Below are positions 17,313 to 26,204 of a DNA stretch of 64,000 bases, piece by piece. The notes under the pieces are model-generated. The model was not told the DNA's origin. It saw nothing but the letters and a program-made list of their open reading frames with translations, and made no database searches. Source of the DNA: CAYIHX01 sp964363305. Lineage in GTDB: Bacteria > Bdellovibrionota > UBA1018. The translations under genes and the position numbers were made by a program. The stretch lies in contig CAYIHX010000002.1 of NCBI GenBank assembly GCA_964363305.1, positions 1 to 64,000 of the forward strand, written 5' to 3'. Within the stretch, counting starts at the first letter, position 1; each line of letters begins with the position of its first letter.

Positions 17313-18016
17313 TCCAACTCGGCCTCCTGGGCGGTTCTGGCAGAATGGGTCAATGGGTGCAAAAGCTCATCGAGACGGAGTTCAGCCAAAAAATTACGCT
17401 CCTGGCGGCCCCTGGCCGGTCGCACGCTCTCGATTCGCTTCTTCGTTGTGACGTCGTGATTGATTTCTCGCTGCCTCAGGCACTTACGCCCTTTATTGAA
17501 ACCGTGCTTGCCCAACCGAAAAATCAGGCTCTTCCTGCGTTCGCCATCGGAAGCACCGGTTGGACACTCGACGGCCGAACCCAGCTCGAACGTCTCGCGG
17601 CAAGAACCCCCGTACTGCTTGCCAGCAACTTTTCCACGGGGGCGGCGGCGCTTGTGCACGCACTCAAGCAAGCCTCGCCCTGGCTTCAACAGCATGGCTA
17701 TGTTCCGGTCATCACCGAGCGGCATCATGTTCACAAGAAAGATGCCCCGAGCGGCACCGCGATTTCACTACAACGGGCCGTTTCTCCCGCCGGCCCCGGA
17801 AATGTTCAAACGCTCAGCGTTCGTGCGGGCGAAATCGTCGGCGATCATGAAGTTAACTTCATTGGAGCAAACGACGAACTCGTCTTTGCGCACTACGCCC
17901 AGAATCGCTCGATCTTTGCGCGAGGGGCGCTAGAGGCCGCTCTCTGGCTCGTTGCGAAAAAATCAAATCCCAACCGGACCAAAAAACTCTATGGGACAGA
18001 AAACCTCTTCGACTGA
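17309..18016 (+). CDS. dapB: 4-hydroxy-tetrahydrodipicolinate reductase
   Basis: 235 residues, slightly short for the family. It starts with GTG overlapping the dapA stop. The N-terminal Rossmann motif GGSGRMG (8-14) binds NAD(P)H, and the catalytic segment HHVHKKDAPSGTA carries the histidine pair and lysine of the active site. It reduces the DapA product in DAP synthesis. Several dap genes (dapC, D, E, F) are not in the window. Confidence 0.95.
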   Translation: MIQLGLLGGSGRMGQWVQKLIETEFSQKITLLAAPGRSHALDSLLRCDVVIDFSLPQALTPFIETVLAQPKNQALPAFAIGSTGWTLDGRTQLERLAARTPVLLASNFSTGAAALVHALKQASPWLQQHGYVPVITERHHVHKKDAPSGTAISLQRAVSPAGPGNVQTLSVRAGEIVGDHEVNFIGANDELVFAHYAQNRSIFARGALEAALWLVAKKSNPNRTKKLYGTENLFD

Positions 18017-18061
18017 AAGAGGTTGCAGAAGCTGGAAATGGGTCGGTATAGCTAAGACTCT

Positions 18062-18844
18062 ATGAGCCTTACAAATATCTATGTCTGCGTGAAGCAGGTT
18101 CCTGACACTGAAACCAAAATCAAACTATCCGGCGACAGCTCGTGGATCGATATCACGGGCATCAAATGGATCGTTTCGCCTTTTGACGAGGTCGCCATCG
18201 AGGAAGCGCTCCGCCTGAAGGAAAAAAATCCAGGCAGCGTAGTGACTGTACTTTCCGCAGGCCCAGCCCGAGTGGTCGACGCCATTCGCAACGCTCTTGC
18301 CATGGGTGCGGATAACGGAATCCATATCGATCTTCCTGAGAACGCGGACAACTTCATGGCTGCGAAGGCTCTCGCCGAGGCCCTGAAGAAGGAAGCCAAG
18401 GTCGACATCGTTTTCACGGGCAAAGAAGCCATCGATGATGGCGCGGCCATGACTTCGCAGCTCATCGCGGAGGGTGCCGGTCTCCCCTGCGTTACGGTCG
18501 TTCTTCAGGCCGAGTATGGTGCCACTTCCGTGAAGTGCAAGCGCGAGATCGAGGGCGGCGCATTCGAGATGCTCGAGGCCTCTCTTCCTTGCTTGATCGC
18601 GGCGCAAAAGGGGATGAACGAACCCCGCTACGCTAGCCTTCCGAACATCATGAAGGCGAAGAAGAAAGAGGTGAAAGCGCTGAAAGCCGTGGATCTCGGG
18701 GTCAGCGACTCGGATCGAAAGCTTCAACTCAAAAATTTCCAGCTCCCTCCTCCTAAGCAAACAGGCAAAAAAATCTCGGGTGATGTGGCGGCGCAAGCCC
18801 ACGAGCTGGCTCGGCTCCTCCACGAAGAAGCGAAGGTAATCTAA
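18062..18844 (+). CDS. etfB: electron transfer flavoprotein beta subunit
   Basis: 260 residues. The N-terminus (YVCVKQVPDT), SPFDEVAIEEALRLKE, the AMP-binding AMGADNG region and ELP-like signature region around EGGAFEMLEASLPCL are those of EtfB. With EtfA it carries electrons from acyl-CoA dehydrogenases and similar enzymes. The start is 45 nt after dapB and no clear ribosome binding site is seen. etfA follows 3 nt later. Confidence 0.95.
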   Translation: MSLTNIYVCVKQVPDTETKIKLSGDSSWIDITGIKWIVSPFDEVAIEEALRLKEKNPGSVVTVLSAGPARVVDAIRNALAMGADNGIHIDLPENADNFMAAKALAEALKKEAKVDIVFTGKEAIDDGAAMTSQLIAEGAGLPCVTVVLQAEYGATSVKCKREIEGGAFEMLEASLPCLIAAQKGMNEPRYASLPNIMKAKKKEVKALKAVDLGVSDSDRKLQLKNFQLPPPKQTGKKISGDVAAQAHELARLLHEEAKVI

Positions 18845-18847
18845 GCC

Positions 18848-19813
18848 ATGGCAAAAGTATTCGTTGTTGCAGAGCACCGTGATGGCCGACTGAAAAAATC
18901 GACATTCGAGCTGCTCGGCGCCGCGTCCGCAGCAGGTCACGAGACCCATGCTCTCCTCCTGGGAGAGGGGATAGTGTCCCTGGCCCCTGAGCTCGGGCAC
19001 TATGGAGCCTCCTCCGTCCATGTGGTCAATAACCCCGCTCTGAAATTTTATTCGGCCGAAGCCTACACCCATGTTGTAACCGAGCTCGTGAAGAAGCACG
19101 GCGCGGACCTCGTGCTCGGAAGCCATACACCGACCGGACGCGACTTTATGCCACGGGTGGCGTTCCGCCTCGGGGTGGGTATGGCGTCCGACTGCGTCTC
19201 CCTGAATCTTTCCAACGGCGTTGTTGCTCGGCGGCCCGTATATGCCGGCAAGGCCACTTGTGAAGTCCTGTTTTTGGGTTCCGGTCCGAAGGTGATCACA
19301 GTTCGAGCCAATGCGCTCGGTGCTCCAAAGCCCGATACGGCAAAGACTGCTCAAGTGGTGACCGAGGAGGTCACCCTGCCATCGCTCAAAACAAAGGTTC
19401 TCGAAGTCGTTCAGGGACAAAGCGCTCGTCCGGATGTCACGGAAGCCTCGATTGTCGTGTCCGGTGGGCGTTCCCTGAAAGCCGCGGACAACTTCAAGCT
19501 TCTCGAGGAGATGGCCGATGTTCTCGGGGCCGCCGTCGGAGCGTCTCGCGCCGCTGTAGACGCCGGATATCGCCCCCATCGCGACCAGGTTGGTCAAACC
19601 GGAAAGGTCGTATCTCCCACTCTCTACATCGCCTGCGGCATCAGCGGCGCCATTCAACACCTCGCAGGAATGCGCACTTCGAAAGTGATCGTCGCCATCA
19701 ATACGGACCCGGAAGCCCCGATTTATCAGGTGGCCGATTATGGAATTGTCGCTGATCTGTTCGCCGTGGTTCCTCTTCTGACTCAGGAATTTAAGAAACT
19801 GAAGGAACATTGA
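18848..19813 (+). CDS. etfA: electron transfer flavoprotein alpha subunit
   Basis: 321 residues. The N-terminal domain (VFVVAEHRDGRLKKSTFELL) is followed by the FAD-binding C-terminal domain with SGGRSLK, GASRAAVDAGY, GQTGKVVSP and IACGISGAIQHLAG, and NTDPEAPI near the end. It forms the FAD-carrying half of the EtfAB heterodimer. A rho-independent terminator follows. The next gene encodes a membrane Fe-S oxidoreductase, the likely electron acceptor. Confidence 0.96.
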   Translation: MAKVFVVAEHRDGRLKKSTFELLGAASAAGHETHALLLGEGIVSLAPELGHYGASSVHVVNNPALKFYSAEAYTHVVTELVKKHGADLVLGSHTPTGRDFMPRVAFRLGVGMASDCVSLNLSNGVVARRPVYAGKATCEVLFLGSGPKVITVRANALGAPKPDTAKTAQVVTEEVTLPSLKTKVLEVVQGQSARPDVTEASIVVSGGRSLKAADNFKLLEEMADVLGAAVGASRAAVDAGYRPHRDQVGQTGKVVSPTLYIACGISGAIQHLAGMRTSKVIVAINTDPEAPIYQVADYGIVADLFAVVPLLTQEFKKLKEH

Positions 19814-19835
19814 TCCTCCGTCGCGAATCCAGTCA

Positions 19836-19872
19836 AAAGAGGGGTCGGCAAATGCCGATCCCTCTTTTTTTT
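19836..19872 (+). terminator. rho-independent terminator after etfA
   Basis: A stem of about 13 bp (left arm around AAGAGGGGTCGGC, right arm GCCGATCCCTCTT with one G-T pair) has a small loop and is followed by eight T residues. It is 23 nt past the etfA stop and ends the lptM-lysA-dapAB-etfBA run, leaving the Fe-S gene to its own promoter or read-through. Confidence 0.9.
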
Positions 19873-19916
19873 CACAGTCTTCCTTTGCTATCGTCTAAAT
19901 CGGGAGACTTTTACGC

Positions 19917-21893
19917 ATGACTTGGCAAACCTTTGTATTCCTCGCCGTCGCGGGAGCAGCCTTCGGATATTCAGGATATCGATTTAGCCTGCTTTTTAGG
20001 CTGATGAAAGCACACCAAGCGAAAGGACCCGCGCTCGACCGCATTCCCTCCCGCTTGCTGGAGACCCTCATCAACGTCCTGGGCCAACGGGCGGTCCTGG
20101 AAAGAAAATCAATCGGCATCGCACATGCCGTCATCTTCTGGGGTTTCATCCTCATCACCATCGGAACTCTCGAGCAGTTCGCCACCACGATTTACAGTGG
20201 CTTCGACCTGACGGTGATTGGAGAAAGCTCCTTCAAGGCGCTTGTCGCCATCCAAGATTTATTCACCTTTGGGATTCTTGTCGCCCTTGGCTACGCGAGT
20301 TACCGGCGTTACATCATCAGGCCGTCGGGCCTGGGAAAGTCGAGAGACGCGACCATCGTTATCCTTTTCACGGCCGGCCTGATGATTTCCATTCTGGCGA
20401 TGAACGCGTTTCACATCAACAGCACGCAGCCCTGGTATGCCTCCTCGATGTTCTTTTCAAACATCCTCGCAGGTTGGATTGGCGCCATCGGGTTTTCCCC
20501 TGCGTCCGCCCATGTCCTGGCCCTCGCTTTTAAATGGATTCACATGCTGCTGGTTCTGGCCTTCGCCGCGTACATTCCGCACTCCAAGCACCTCCATATC
20601 GTTGCCGCGGGTCCCAACACCTTCCTGAAGAAACTCCAACGAGAGAAGGGCATGAAACCGATCAACTTCGAGGATGAGTCCCTCACCCAGTACGGCGCCG
20701 CGAAGGTCACCGACATGAGTTGGAAGGACGGTCTTGACTATTTCGCCTGCACGGAATGCGGCCGATGCCAGGATGTTTGCCCGGCCTACAATACGGAAAA
20801 GCCCCTCTCTCCAAAACATCTCATCATCGATTTGAAACACAACCTTTACGAGAATAAGGAGAAGATCCTCGCGGGAAAACTGGATGAGGTCTCTCCAGCG
20901 ATCGACCGCAATGTCACCGAAGACGTCATCTGGGCCTGCACCTCGTGCCGGGCGTGTGAAATCGCCTGCCCGGTTTTCATCGAGCACACTGACAAGATCT
21001 ACGACATCCGCAGAAACCTCGTGATGATGGAATCGAAATTTCCCACAGAGGTGCAAGCTGTCTTTAAAAACATGGAGACGAATTCATCACCCTGGGCATT
21101 CGCCGCCTCTGATCGCGCGAACTGGGCGGAGGGACTCGCCGTTAAGACGATGGCAGAGGACTCTGGCGTCGACGTACTTCTCTGGGTGGGTTGCGCGGGC
21201 TCTTTTGATGACCGCAACAAGAAGGTCTTGAGAGCCTTCGTCAGTCTGCTTAAAAAGGCCGGCGTGAAGTTTTCAATCCTCGGCACCGAGGAGCAGTGCA
21301 CAGGGGACGCCGCACGGCGAATCGGCAATGAGTACCTCTATCAGACGCTCGCCAAGGCAAACATCGAGACCCTCAATCGATATCAAGTGAAAAAAATCGT
21401 CACGGCCTGTCCGCACTGCTTCAATACGATCAAAAATGAGTACAAGGACTTCGGGGGAACTTATGAGGTATTCCATCACTCGCAATTCCTTGCAAAACTG
21501 CTCGCCGAAGGAAAACTCAAGCCAACGAAGGGCCTAGACGAGACCATCACGTTTCACGACAGCTGCTATCTCGGTCGCTGGAACAACGTCTACGAGCAGC
21601 CTCGCGCGGTGATCGAATCCCTTCCGGGCGCACGTCTCGTTGAGCTCAAGGACAACCATGAACAAAGCATGTGCTGCGGCGCCGGGGGCGGCCGAATGTG
21701 GATGGAAGAGACCATCGGCAGACGGATCAATGTGACGAGGACCGAGCAAGCCCTCGAGACCAAAGCCGGCATCGTTGCTGCGAGCTGTCCATTTTGCATC
21801 ACGATGCTCAGCGATGGCGTGAAGTCGAAAGAAATGACCGACAAGGTAAAAGTGATGGATATCGCCGAGCTGCTCGACGGCTCGATCGCCTAA
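19917..21893 (+). CDS. membrane-bound Fe-S oxidoreductase, probable EtfAB:quinone oxidoreductase
   Basis: 658 residues. The N-terminal third has about five or six membrane segments like the NarI gamma-subunit cytochrome domain. Then come two 4Fe-4S motifs, CTECGRCQDVCPAY and CTSCRACEIACPVF, and two CCG domains of the HdrD/GlpC type (CAGS..., CPHC; DSCYLGR, MCCGAGGGRMW, CPFC). This architecture is that of the DUF224/EMO proteins, which oxidise EtfAB and reduce menaquinone in anaerobes such as Syntrophomonas. It directly follows etfBA, supporting that role. SD-like GGGAG lies upstream of the ATG. It is probably not the classical FixC/ETF-QO type. Confidence 0.85.
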   Translation: MTWQTFVFLAVAGAAFGYSGYRFSLLFRLMKAHQAKGPALDRIPSRLLETLINVLGQRAVLERKSIGIAHAVIFWGFILITIGTLEQFATTIYSGFDLTVIGESSFKALVAIQDLFTFGILVALGYASYRRYIIRPSGLGKSRDATIVILFTAGLMISILAMNAFHINSTQPWYASSMFFSNILAGWIGAIGFSPASAHVLALAFKWIHMLLVLAFAAYIPHSKHLHIVAAGPNTFLKKLQREKGMKPINFEDESLTQYGAAKVTDMSWKDGLDYFACTECGRCQDVCPAYNTEKPLSPKHLIIDLKHNLYENKEKILAGKLDEVSPAIDRNVTEDVIWACTSCRACEIACPVFIEHTDKIYDIRRNLVMMESKFPTEVQAVFKNMETNSSPWAFAASDRANWAEGLAVKTMAEDSGVDVLLWVGCAGSFDDRNKKVLRAFVSLLKKAGVKFSILGTEEQCTGDAARRIGNEYLYQTLAKANIETLNRYQVKKIVTACPHCFNTIKNEYKDFGGTYEVFHHSQFLAKLLAEGKLKPTKGLDETITFHDSCYLGRWNNVYEQPRAVIESLPGARLVELKDNHEQSMCCGAGGGRMWMEETIGRRINVTRTEQALETKAGIVAASCPFCITMLSDGVKSKEMTDKVKVMDIAELLDGSIA

Positions 21894-21950
21894 TGCTGCC
21901 GTAAACTATTTATCTCAACTACTGGGGCGCCCTGCCGATAAGAACTCTGT

Positions 21951-22493
21951 ATGGCCACTCCTACAGATTTTGCGACTCCTCGAGCACGACTCGCTGCCTT
22001 CTCGATCGATACCTTGCTGATGTATGCCGTGCAGGTTGCCGGTGGCGTCCTCGGAATGATGATTGCGGGCCTCATGACCCGCAAAATGGATCCAACCCTT
22101 CCTCAGGCCGCCCTGATGGACGCCCAAGTGCGTGGCTTGGCCATCGGCGCACTTTTCTGGGGATCAGCTTTCTCAATCGTAAACTGGGTTTTTCTCCAGG
22201 GGCTCTACGGATCAACCTTGGGAAAACGGCTCGTCGGCATCAAAGTCACCCATGAGGATGGCTCTCCCATTACCCTAGGCAAGGCGCTCATCCGCCAGCT
22301 TGCAACTTCCCTCTCCGCGCTCCCTTTTTACCTCGGCTTCGCCGCCCTCCTCTGGACGAAGCGACGTCAAACCTTCCATGATTCCCTCTGCGGGACCATC
22401 GTGGTCCCCATGCCTCCAGCTGCGATCCCGCTGCGCCTGATTACCAACGAACCCGAATCTTCGTCTCGCGGCTCGTTTCCAAACGCCGCTTAA
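21951..22493 (+). CDS. RDD family membrane protein
   Basis: 180 residues. The N-terminus ATPRARLAAFSIDTLLMY gives the Arg...Asp pattern of RDD proteins, and the second signature, GSTLGKRLVGIKVTHEDG, is very clear; about three or four membrane segments follow the family plan. The role is unproven; some RDD proteins act in ion or metabolite transport. It is 57 nt after the Fe-S oxidoreductase. Its stop codon overlaps that of the convergent gene (TTAA, 22490-22493). Confidence 0.88.
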   Translation: MATPTDFATPRARLAAFSIDTLLMYAVQVAGGVLGMMIAGLMTRKMDPTLPQAALMDAQVRGLAIGALFWGSAFSIVNWVFLQGLYGSTLGKRLVGIKVTHEDGSPITLGKALIRQLATSLSALPFYLGFAALLWTKRRQTFHDSLCGTIVVPMPPAAIPLRLITNEPESSSRGSFPNAA

Positions 22494-23125
22494 AATGGCG
22501 CGTCTGGAATTCCCCGAACCCTCAACGCCCGGTCAAACTGCCGAAAAGTCTGCTTGGAATCGTCCAGCACACGGCGCCCCGGGCAAAGCATCGGCTCGTT
22601 TGGGAATACCGGTGCCCTCTTCTCCCTGAGTACCGCCGCCGGAATGCATTTCTCCTGAATCTCCGTCAAGACGAGCTGGAATTTTCGACGATCTTCCTCA
22701 TCTGTCAGCTCAAGCTCCGCGATACCCTCGGGCTGATAGCGATAGAACGACGGAACCTCTCGGGACCAAAGCATCGGTGCAGAGTAGAGCGCCTGTCGCC
22801 CCGGGGCGTCATGTGGACGCTTTCGATATGCAACTCCTGTATTGAGATCCACCACCTCGCCATACTGGGTCGCTGCCCAGAAATGAAACGATGCGCCCCA
22901 ACAGCCAGCCCAGACGGCCGAATGATCCTCCATGACCTCGATCCAAGCGGCCGGACCATACATCACCTGGGACTGGATCCCATTCAGTGTGAGCGCCTCT
23001 TGCACGCCCGCTGCAACCATGAGCGGCACTTCCACGCGATCGCCCGCTACCCGATCGACCACCTTCGAAACCACTCTTGATACCAAAGCGATCACTTCGA
23101 GTGGTGTTTGCTGCTCTTCATCCAT
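22490..23125 (-). CDS. hypothetical protein, possibly transglutaminase-like fold
   Basis: 211 residues, no signal peptide or membrane segment. The middle contains AGVQEALTLNGIQSQVMYGP, then AGCWGASFHFWAATQYGEVVDLNTG. The order 'helix, gap, strand-His-strand, VVDL' resembles transglutaminase or papain-like folds, in which a histidine and aspartate lie in that way. The expected N-terminal cysteine is not evident (the helix has Val-Gln), so an enzyme call is not justified. It overlaps the DUF423 gene by 8 nt and belongs to the phhA-DUF423-this gene operon. Confidence 0.6.
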   Translation of the reverse strand: MDEEQQTPLEVIALVSRVVSKVVDRVAGDRVEVPLMVAAGVQEALTLNGIQSQVMYGPAAWIEVMEDHSAVWAGCWGASFHFWAATQYGEVVDLNTGVAYRKRPHDAPGRQALYSAPMLWSREVPSFYRYQPEGIAELELTDEEDRRKFQLVLTEIQEKCIPAAVLREKRAPVFPNEPMLCPGRRVLDDSKQTFRQFDRALRVRGIPDAPF

Positions 23126-23504
23126 GACGAAACGCCTGATAGGCCCATGAAGCCCAACCGATCAAAAAAAACACCCCACCGATGGGGGTAATGGCCCCGA
23201 GAATCCGCACGCCGCTCAAAGCCAGCGCATAGAGACTGCCGGAGAAAAAAAGCACGCCCAGCAAAAACGCGAAGCCCGGAAAAGAAGCCGGACGCGAGAG
23301 CGCCTCATAGCCAACCTGGGAAACAAAGAGACCATAAAGAATCAAAGCGAGCCCGTGGTACATCTGATAACGAACGGCGATTTCGAAAATCCCAAGAGAC
23401 CTCGGATCAAGTCGTTCCGCCAACGCGTGCGACCCAAACGCGCCCGCTGCCACAGAAAGAAAAGCCAGTGCTCCGCCCCATCCCACCCAAAGATTTCCAG
23501 TCAT
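23118..23504 (-). CDS. DUF423 (YgdD-like) membrane protein
   Basis: 128 residues with four membrane helices. Signature elements of DUF423 are present: GAFGSHALAERL and AVRYQMYHGLALI near the N-terminus and a C-terminal TPIGGVFFLIGW. The function is unknown in all species. The ATG overlaps the phhA stop (ATGA), so it is coupled to the hydroxylase gene. Confidence 0.92.
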   Translation of the reverse strand: MTGNLWVGWGGALAFLSVAAGAFGSHALAERLDPRSLGIFEIAVRYQMYHGLALILYGLFVSQVGYEALSRPASFPGFAFLLGVLFFSGSLYALALSGVRILGAITPIGGVFFLIGWASWAYQAFRHG

Positions 23505-25189
23505 AGTGTCTGATACCCTCGTTCGAGCAATTCCCCAACCCCTGGATCCTCTGCGCTCACTCTCTGAAGTTCTCGTCGAACCTCCGCAGCCCAGGGTGGC
23601 TCCACCCCCCCGGCGCCGACCAGCTCCAGAAGTTCAAACCGCAAGAGCCAGTCACTCGGATAGTCCTGCCGAAGCTGCTCGAGAATCGGCCGCACAAAGT
23701 CTGCCGTCATAGCGACTCCCGATTCCCGCCGCGACCTCACCGCTTGATAAAGCAGATTCAACGGCCGATTTTTTTCTGTCAGGTTCGTCTTGGGACGCCG
23801 AGGTTTTTGCTCGAATCCGCCCACCGCCCGCAAATAAGCCCCGCGATCCGCGGCGCCACCGAAAACGGAACAGACCTCCTCGCCCAGAATGAGATCAAAC
23901 GGGCCCCAATCTGGCGAATACAGAAGCGCCCCTCCCCGCCGCACCGTGGTCCGGTCAAACGAAATGAAATGGGGACGATGATCCGACACGACCGTGCCTT
24001 CGAGCTCTATTCCAGATTCATAACTGAGTTTGAGCGTGCCCCCCACGCGAAGACGTTCAAGCCCCGAAGGCCTTCCCAGGGGCGCCGAGAACCCCGCCGG
24101 ATGCCGACCCACTCCCTGCCCGGAAAGCTCTTGGTCCCCTACGGCAAGCTGGCAGGGCCCCGAGTACCTCACCCACTCGACGCCCCCATGAGCATTGAGC
24201 CAAAAATCAGAAAGGACCCCGGAGATCTGCAGTCCCGAATCAAGAACGGTTGTCGTCAAGGTACCGGCCGTTTTGGCCTTCACAAGGCCCTCAACCCCTC
24301 CGCGACGAAATGCCATCGAGGCCTCAAAACGCTCTAAAATTTCGATGAGTGCCGGAAAATTTGAAACCACAAAAAGCTGCGGCTGTGGCCGCGTAATGTC
24401 GTAAGACATGTTGACGCAATCGAGCGTCAAGGGAAGCTTCCGCACCTCCTCCTTAAGGCACGCGTAGCTCTCTCCGACCGAGGACAGTAACCCAGCGCCG
24501 TAGATTTTCGGCGCCTGTGTTCGTCCGACCAGGCCATATTCGGCCGTCCACCAAAACATCCGTGCCAGATAGGTCGCCTCACTCACATAGTCCAACGCGG
24601 CGATTCGCTCTTCCAACTTCTTTTGGCACAACTCGATCTGCAGGGGCGAAGAAGCCGGATCTTCCTTCGTATCCGAGAGGGCCAAGATTGCCTCATACAG
24701 CTCCATATCTTTCGCCGAATAGATCGCCTTGCGGGCCACCTCACCATAAGCGCGAAGATAGTGTGCGTACTCGGGATCTGCTAAAATAGGCGCATGCCCA
24801 GCAGCCTCATGAACGATATCAGGGGCCGGCGTGTATGCGAGGTGGTCTAGGGTCCGCATCTCACAGGCGATCGGTAAGATGCCCAATGCCTGAAACTCCA
24901 TAAAAACGGCAGGAGGAATAAACCCACTCACCGCCACCGCTCTCCAGCCGAATCGCCGCAGCTTCGAATCCATCTCGGAGATCAACGGAATGCGCTCGGT
25001 CGAGATCCCCGTCTCCTCCAGACCATCAATGTACTTCTGATGGGCGTGCTCGATGAAGAACCTCTGAGAAATCTTCAGAATAAAGCGCCAGGCCGCATGA
25101 TCCATAGGGGTATAAAGGGACGCATCTTGCACCGCAATATACGGCCTCAGATGCTCGGGAATGAAATCCGTTGTGGAACGATCGACCAT
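23501..25189 (-). CDS. phhA: long-form aromatic amino acid hydroxylase (phenylalanine 4-monooxygenase type)
   Basis: 562 residues from the ATG at 25189, which has GGAGGG 4 nt upstream; the frame runs 78 nt further up but without a good site. The N-terminal half is the pterin-dependent hydroxylase domain with iron ligands His127 and His132 (VHEAAGHAP) and Glu217 (WWTAEYGLVG). Compared with the classical PhhA (about 270-300 residues), it has a C-terminal extension of roughly 260 residues of beta-rich sequence, as in the long versions found in Bdellovibrio-, Myxococcus- and Bacteroidetes-type genomes. It hydroxylates Phe (or Tyr/Trp). Pterin carbinolamine dehydratase is not seen nearby. Confidence 0.88.
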   Translation of the reverse strand: MVDRSTTDFIPEHLRPYIAVQDASLYTPMDHAAWRFILKISQRFFIEHAHQKYIDGLEETGISTERIPLISEMDSKLRRFGWRAVAVSGFIPPAVFMEFQALGILPIACEMRTLDHLAYTPAPDIVHEAAGHAPILADPEYAHYLRAYGEVARKAIYSAKDMELYEAILALSDTKEDPASSPLQIELCQKKLEERIAALDYVSEATYLARMFWWTAEYGLVGRTQAPKIYGAGLLSSVGESYACLKEEVRKLPLTLDCVNMSYDITRPQPQLFVVSNFPALIEILERFEASMAFRRGGVEGLVKAKTAGTLTTTVLDSGLQISGVLSDFWLNAHGGVEWVRYSGPCQLAVGDQELSGQGVGRHPAGFSAPLGRPSGLERLRVGGTLKLSYESGIELEGTVVSDHRPHFISFDRTTVRRGGALLYSPDWGPFDLILGEEVCSVFGGAADRGAYLRAVGGFEQKPRRPKTNLTEKNRPLNLLYQAVRSRRESGVAMTADFVRPILEQLRQDYPSDWLLRFELLELVGAGGVEPPWAAEVRRELQRVSAEDPGVGELLERGYQTL

Positions 25190-25208
25190 AGACCCTCCAA
25201 ATCCCTCT

Positions 25209-25231
25209 TTAGCTGGAACACCCGCAGCTAA
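25209..25231 (-). repeat. 7-bp inverted repeat ahead of phhA
   Basis: TTAGCTG and CAGCTAA are perfect 7-bp arms around a 9-nt spacer, 20 nt upstream of the phhA start. It may be an operator, or an mRNA hairpin in the leader close to the GGAGGG site. There is no T run, so it is not a terminator. Confidence 0.35.
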
Positions 25232-25269
25232 CCATTCGAAATCCCGACCTGAAATGCTAATCTTCAAAG

Positions 25270-25416
25270 ATGAATAAAAAGAACGAACCCGCCTGGAATC
25301 GCCCCCTTTGGCAGCACCCCTACGTCCTCTACGTTGGCATCACCTTGGGCCTTTTCAGCTTTCTCATGCTCATGGGGTATCTCGCCCTGGAGAACGGCTG
25401 GATTCCGAAACGCTAA
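25270..25416 (+). CDS. 48-residue single-pass membrane micro-protein
   Basis: A short frame from ATG 25270 to TAA 25416 encodes 48 residues: a polar, Trp/Pro-containing N-terminus (NKKNEPAWNRPLWQHPY), one hydrophobic helix (VGITLGLFSFLMLMGYLAL) and a short tail ENGWIPKR. The composition and topology are those of a real small membrane protein, and the frame fills the space between the divergent phhA and the tRNA gene. There is no strong ribosome binding site (AAAG only). I do not recognise a family. Confidence 0.55.
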   Translation: MNKKNEPAWNRPLWQHPYVLYVGITLGLFSFLMLMGYLALENGWIPKR

Positions 25417-25507
25417 TTCCCTAGGGCTCCCTCGCCTCCCCCTGACGAGCCCCTAGACAATTGACCCCGTTTTGCATAATCATCAAACTTCATTTGATCA
25501 AATAAGT

Positions 25508-25583
25508 TGGCCAGTAGCTCAGTTGGTAGAGCAATCGGCTGTTAACCGATCGGTCGTAGGTTCGAGTCCTACCTGGCCAGCCA
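25508..25583 (+). tRNA. tRNA-Asn (GTT)
   Basis: A full cloverleaf: 7-bp acceptor stem TGGCCAG/CTGGCCA, D arm with AGCTCAGTTGGTAGAGC, anticodon stem ATCGG/CCGAT around CTGTTAA (anticodon GTT at 25541-25543), T arm GTAGG TTCGAGT CCTAC, discriminator G and an encoded CCA (25581-25583). Confidence 0.98.
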
Positions 25584-25592
25584 TTGATCAAC

Positions 25593-26117
25593 TCACTCCA
25601 CCCTCTTCGCCCGAAAAACATAAGTCGATGGCTCGTTACGACTTCGATTCAGTGGCGCGGTCCGCGCATTGGAAGCCGCGCGCCCGATCACAAACATCGC
25701 CCACGGCTCAAAATCGCTCGAGCACAACGCTTTCGCCTTCTCGAAATCAAAGCCGGCCATGAAACGGGTACTCCACCCACGGCTAAATGCCGCGAGGGCG
25801 AGTGTCTGGCAGGCTGCGCCCAAATCAAAGCCTGCATGCTGATTGGGTTTGCCACTCAACGTAAACGTCTTCTTTGCGAAAGCGACTCCGAGAATCCACG
25901 GCTCCTTTGCAAAAGCGTTTCCGTCAGCCAGAAGCGACTCAAGCGTCTCACGCATCTCCCCATCTGCTCGACTTGCGATCAAAAACCTCCACGGCTGTTC
26001 ATTAAAGCAGGACTGCGCCCACCGGGCAGTTTCAAGAATTCCTGCGAGCTCCTCCTCGGGAACGACATCACCGGTGTACTCTCTCGGGCTGAAACGATCA
26101 TGAAACAAGTCACTCAT
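25593..26117 (-). CDS. nitroreductase family FMN protein
   Basis: 174 residues. RFSPREYTGDVVPEEELAGILE is the standard N-terminal signature, with FNEQPWRF (FMN phosphate contact), GFDLGAACQTLALAA for the dimer helix and a final FVIGRA. These enzymes use FMN and NAD(P)H to reduce nitro compounds, quinones or flavins; the substrate cannot be told. The gene faces the tRNA gene with 9 nt between the CCA end and its stop. Confidence 0.9.
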   Translation of the reverse strand: MSDLFHDRFSPREYTGDVVPEEELAGILETARWAQSCFNEQPWRFLIASRADGEMRETLESLLADGNAFAKEPWILGVAFAKKTFTLSGKPNQHAGFDLGAACQTLALAAFSRGWSTRFMAGFDFEKAKALCSSDFEPWAMFVIGRAASNARTAPLNRSRNEPSTYVFRAKRVE

Positions 26118-26204
26118 AGGGAGCGAATGTAGCTGCTCCAGGACATTTCGAAAACCCTTAAAGCCCTTAATGCCGCGACAGGTTCCTCCGATAACGTAAC
26201 CAGA

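Noticed and set aside
18125..19810. A very long open frame antisense to etfB and etfA (over 550 codons).
   Set aside because: It has no domain I recognise and reads through two genes with full family signatures on the other strand; it is a by-product of codon usage.
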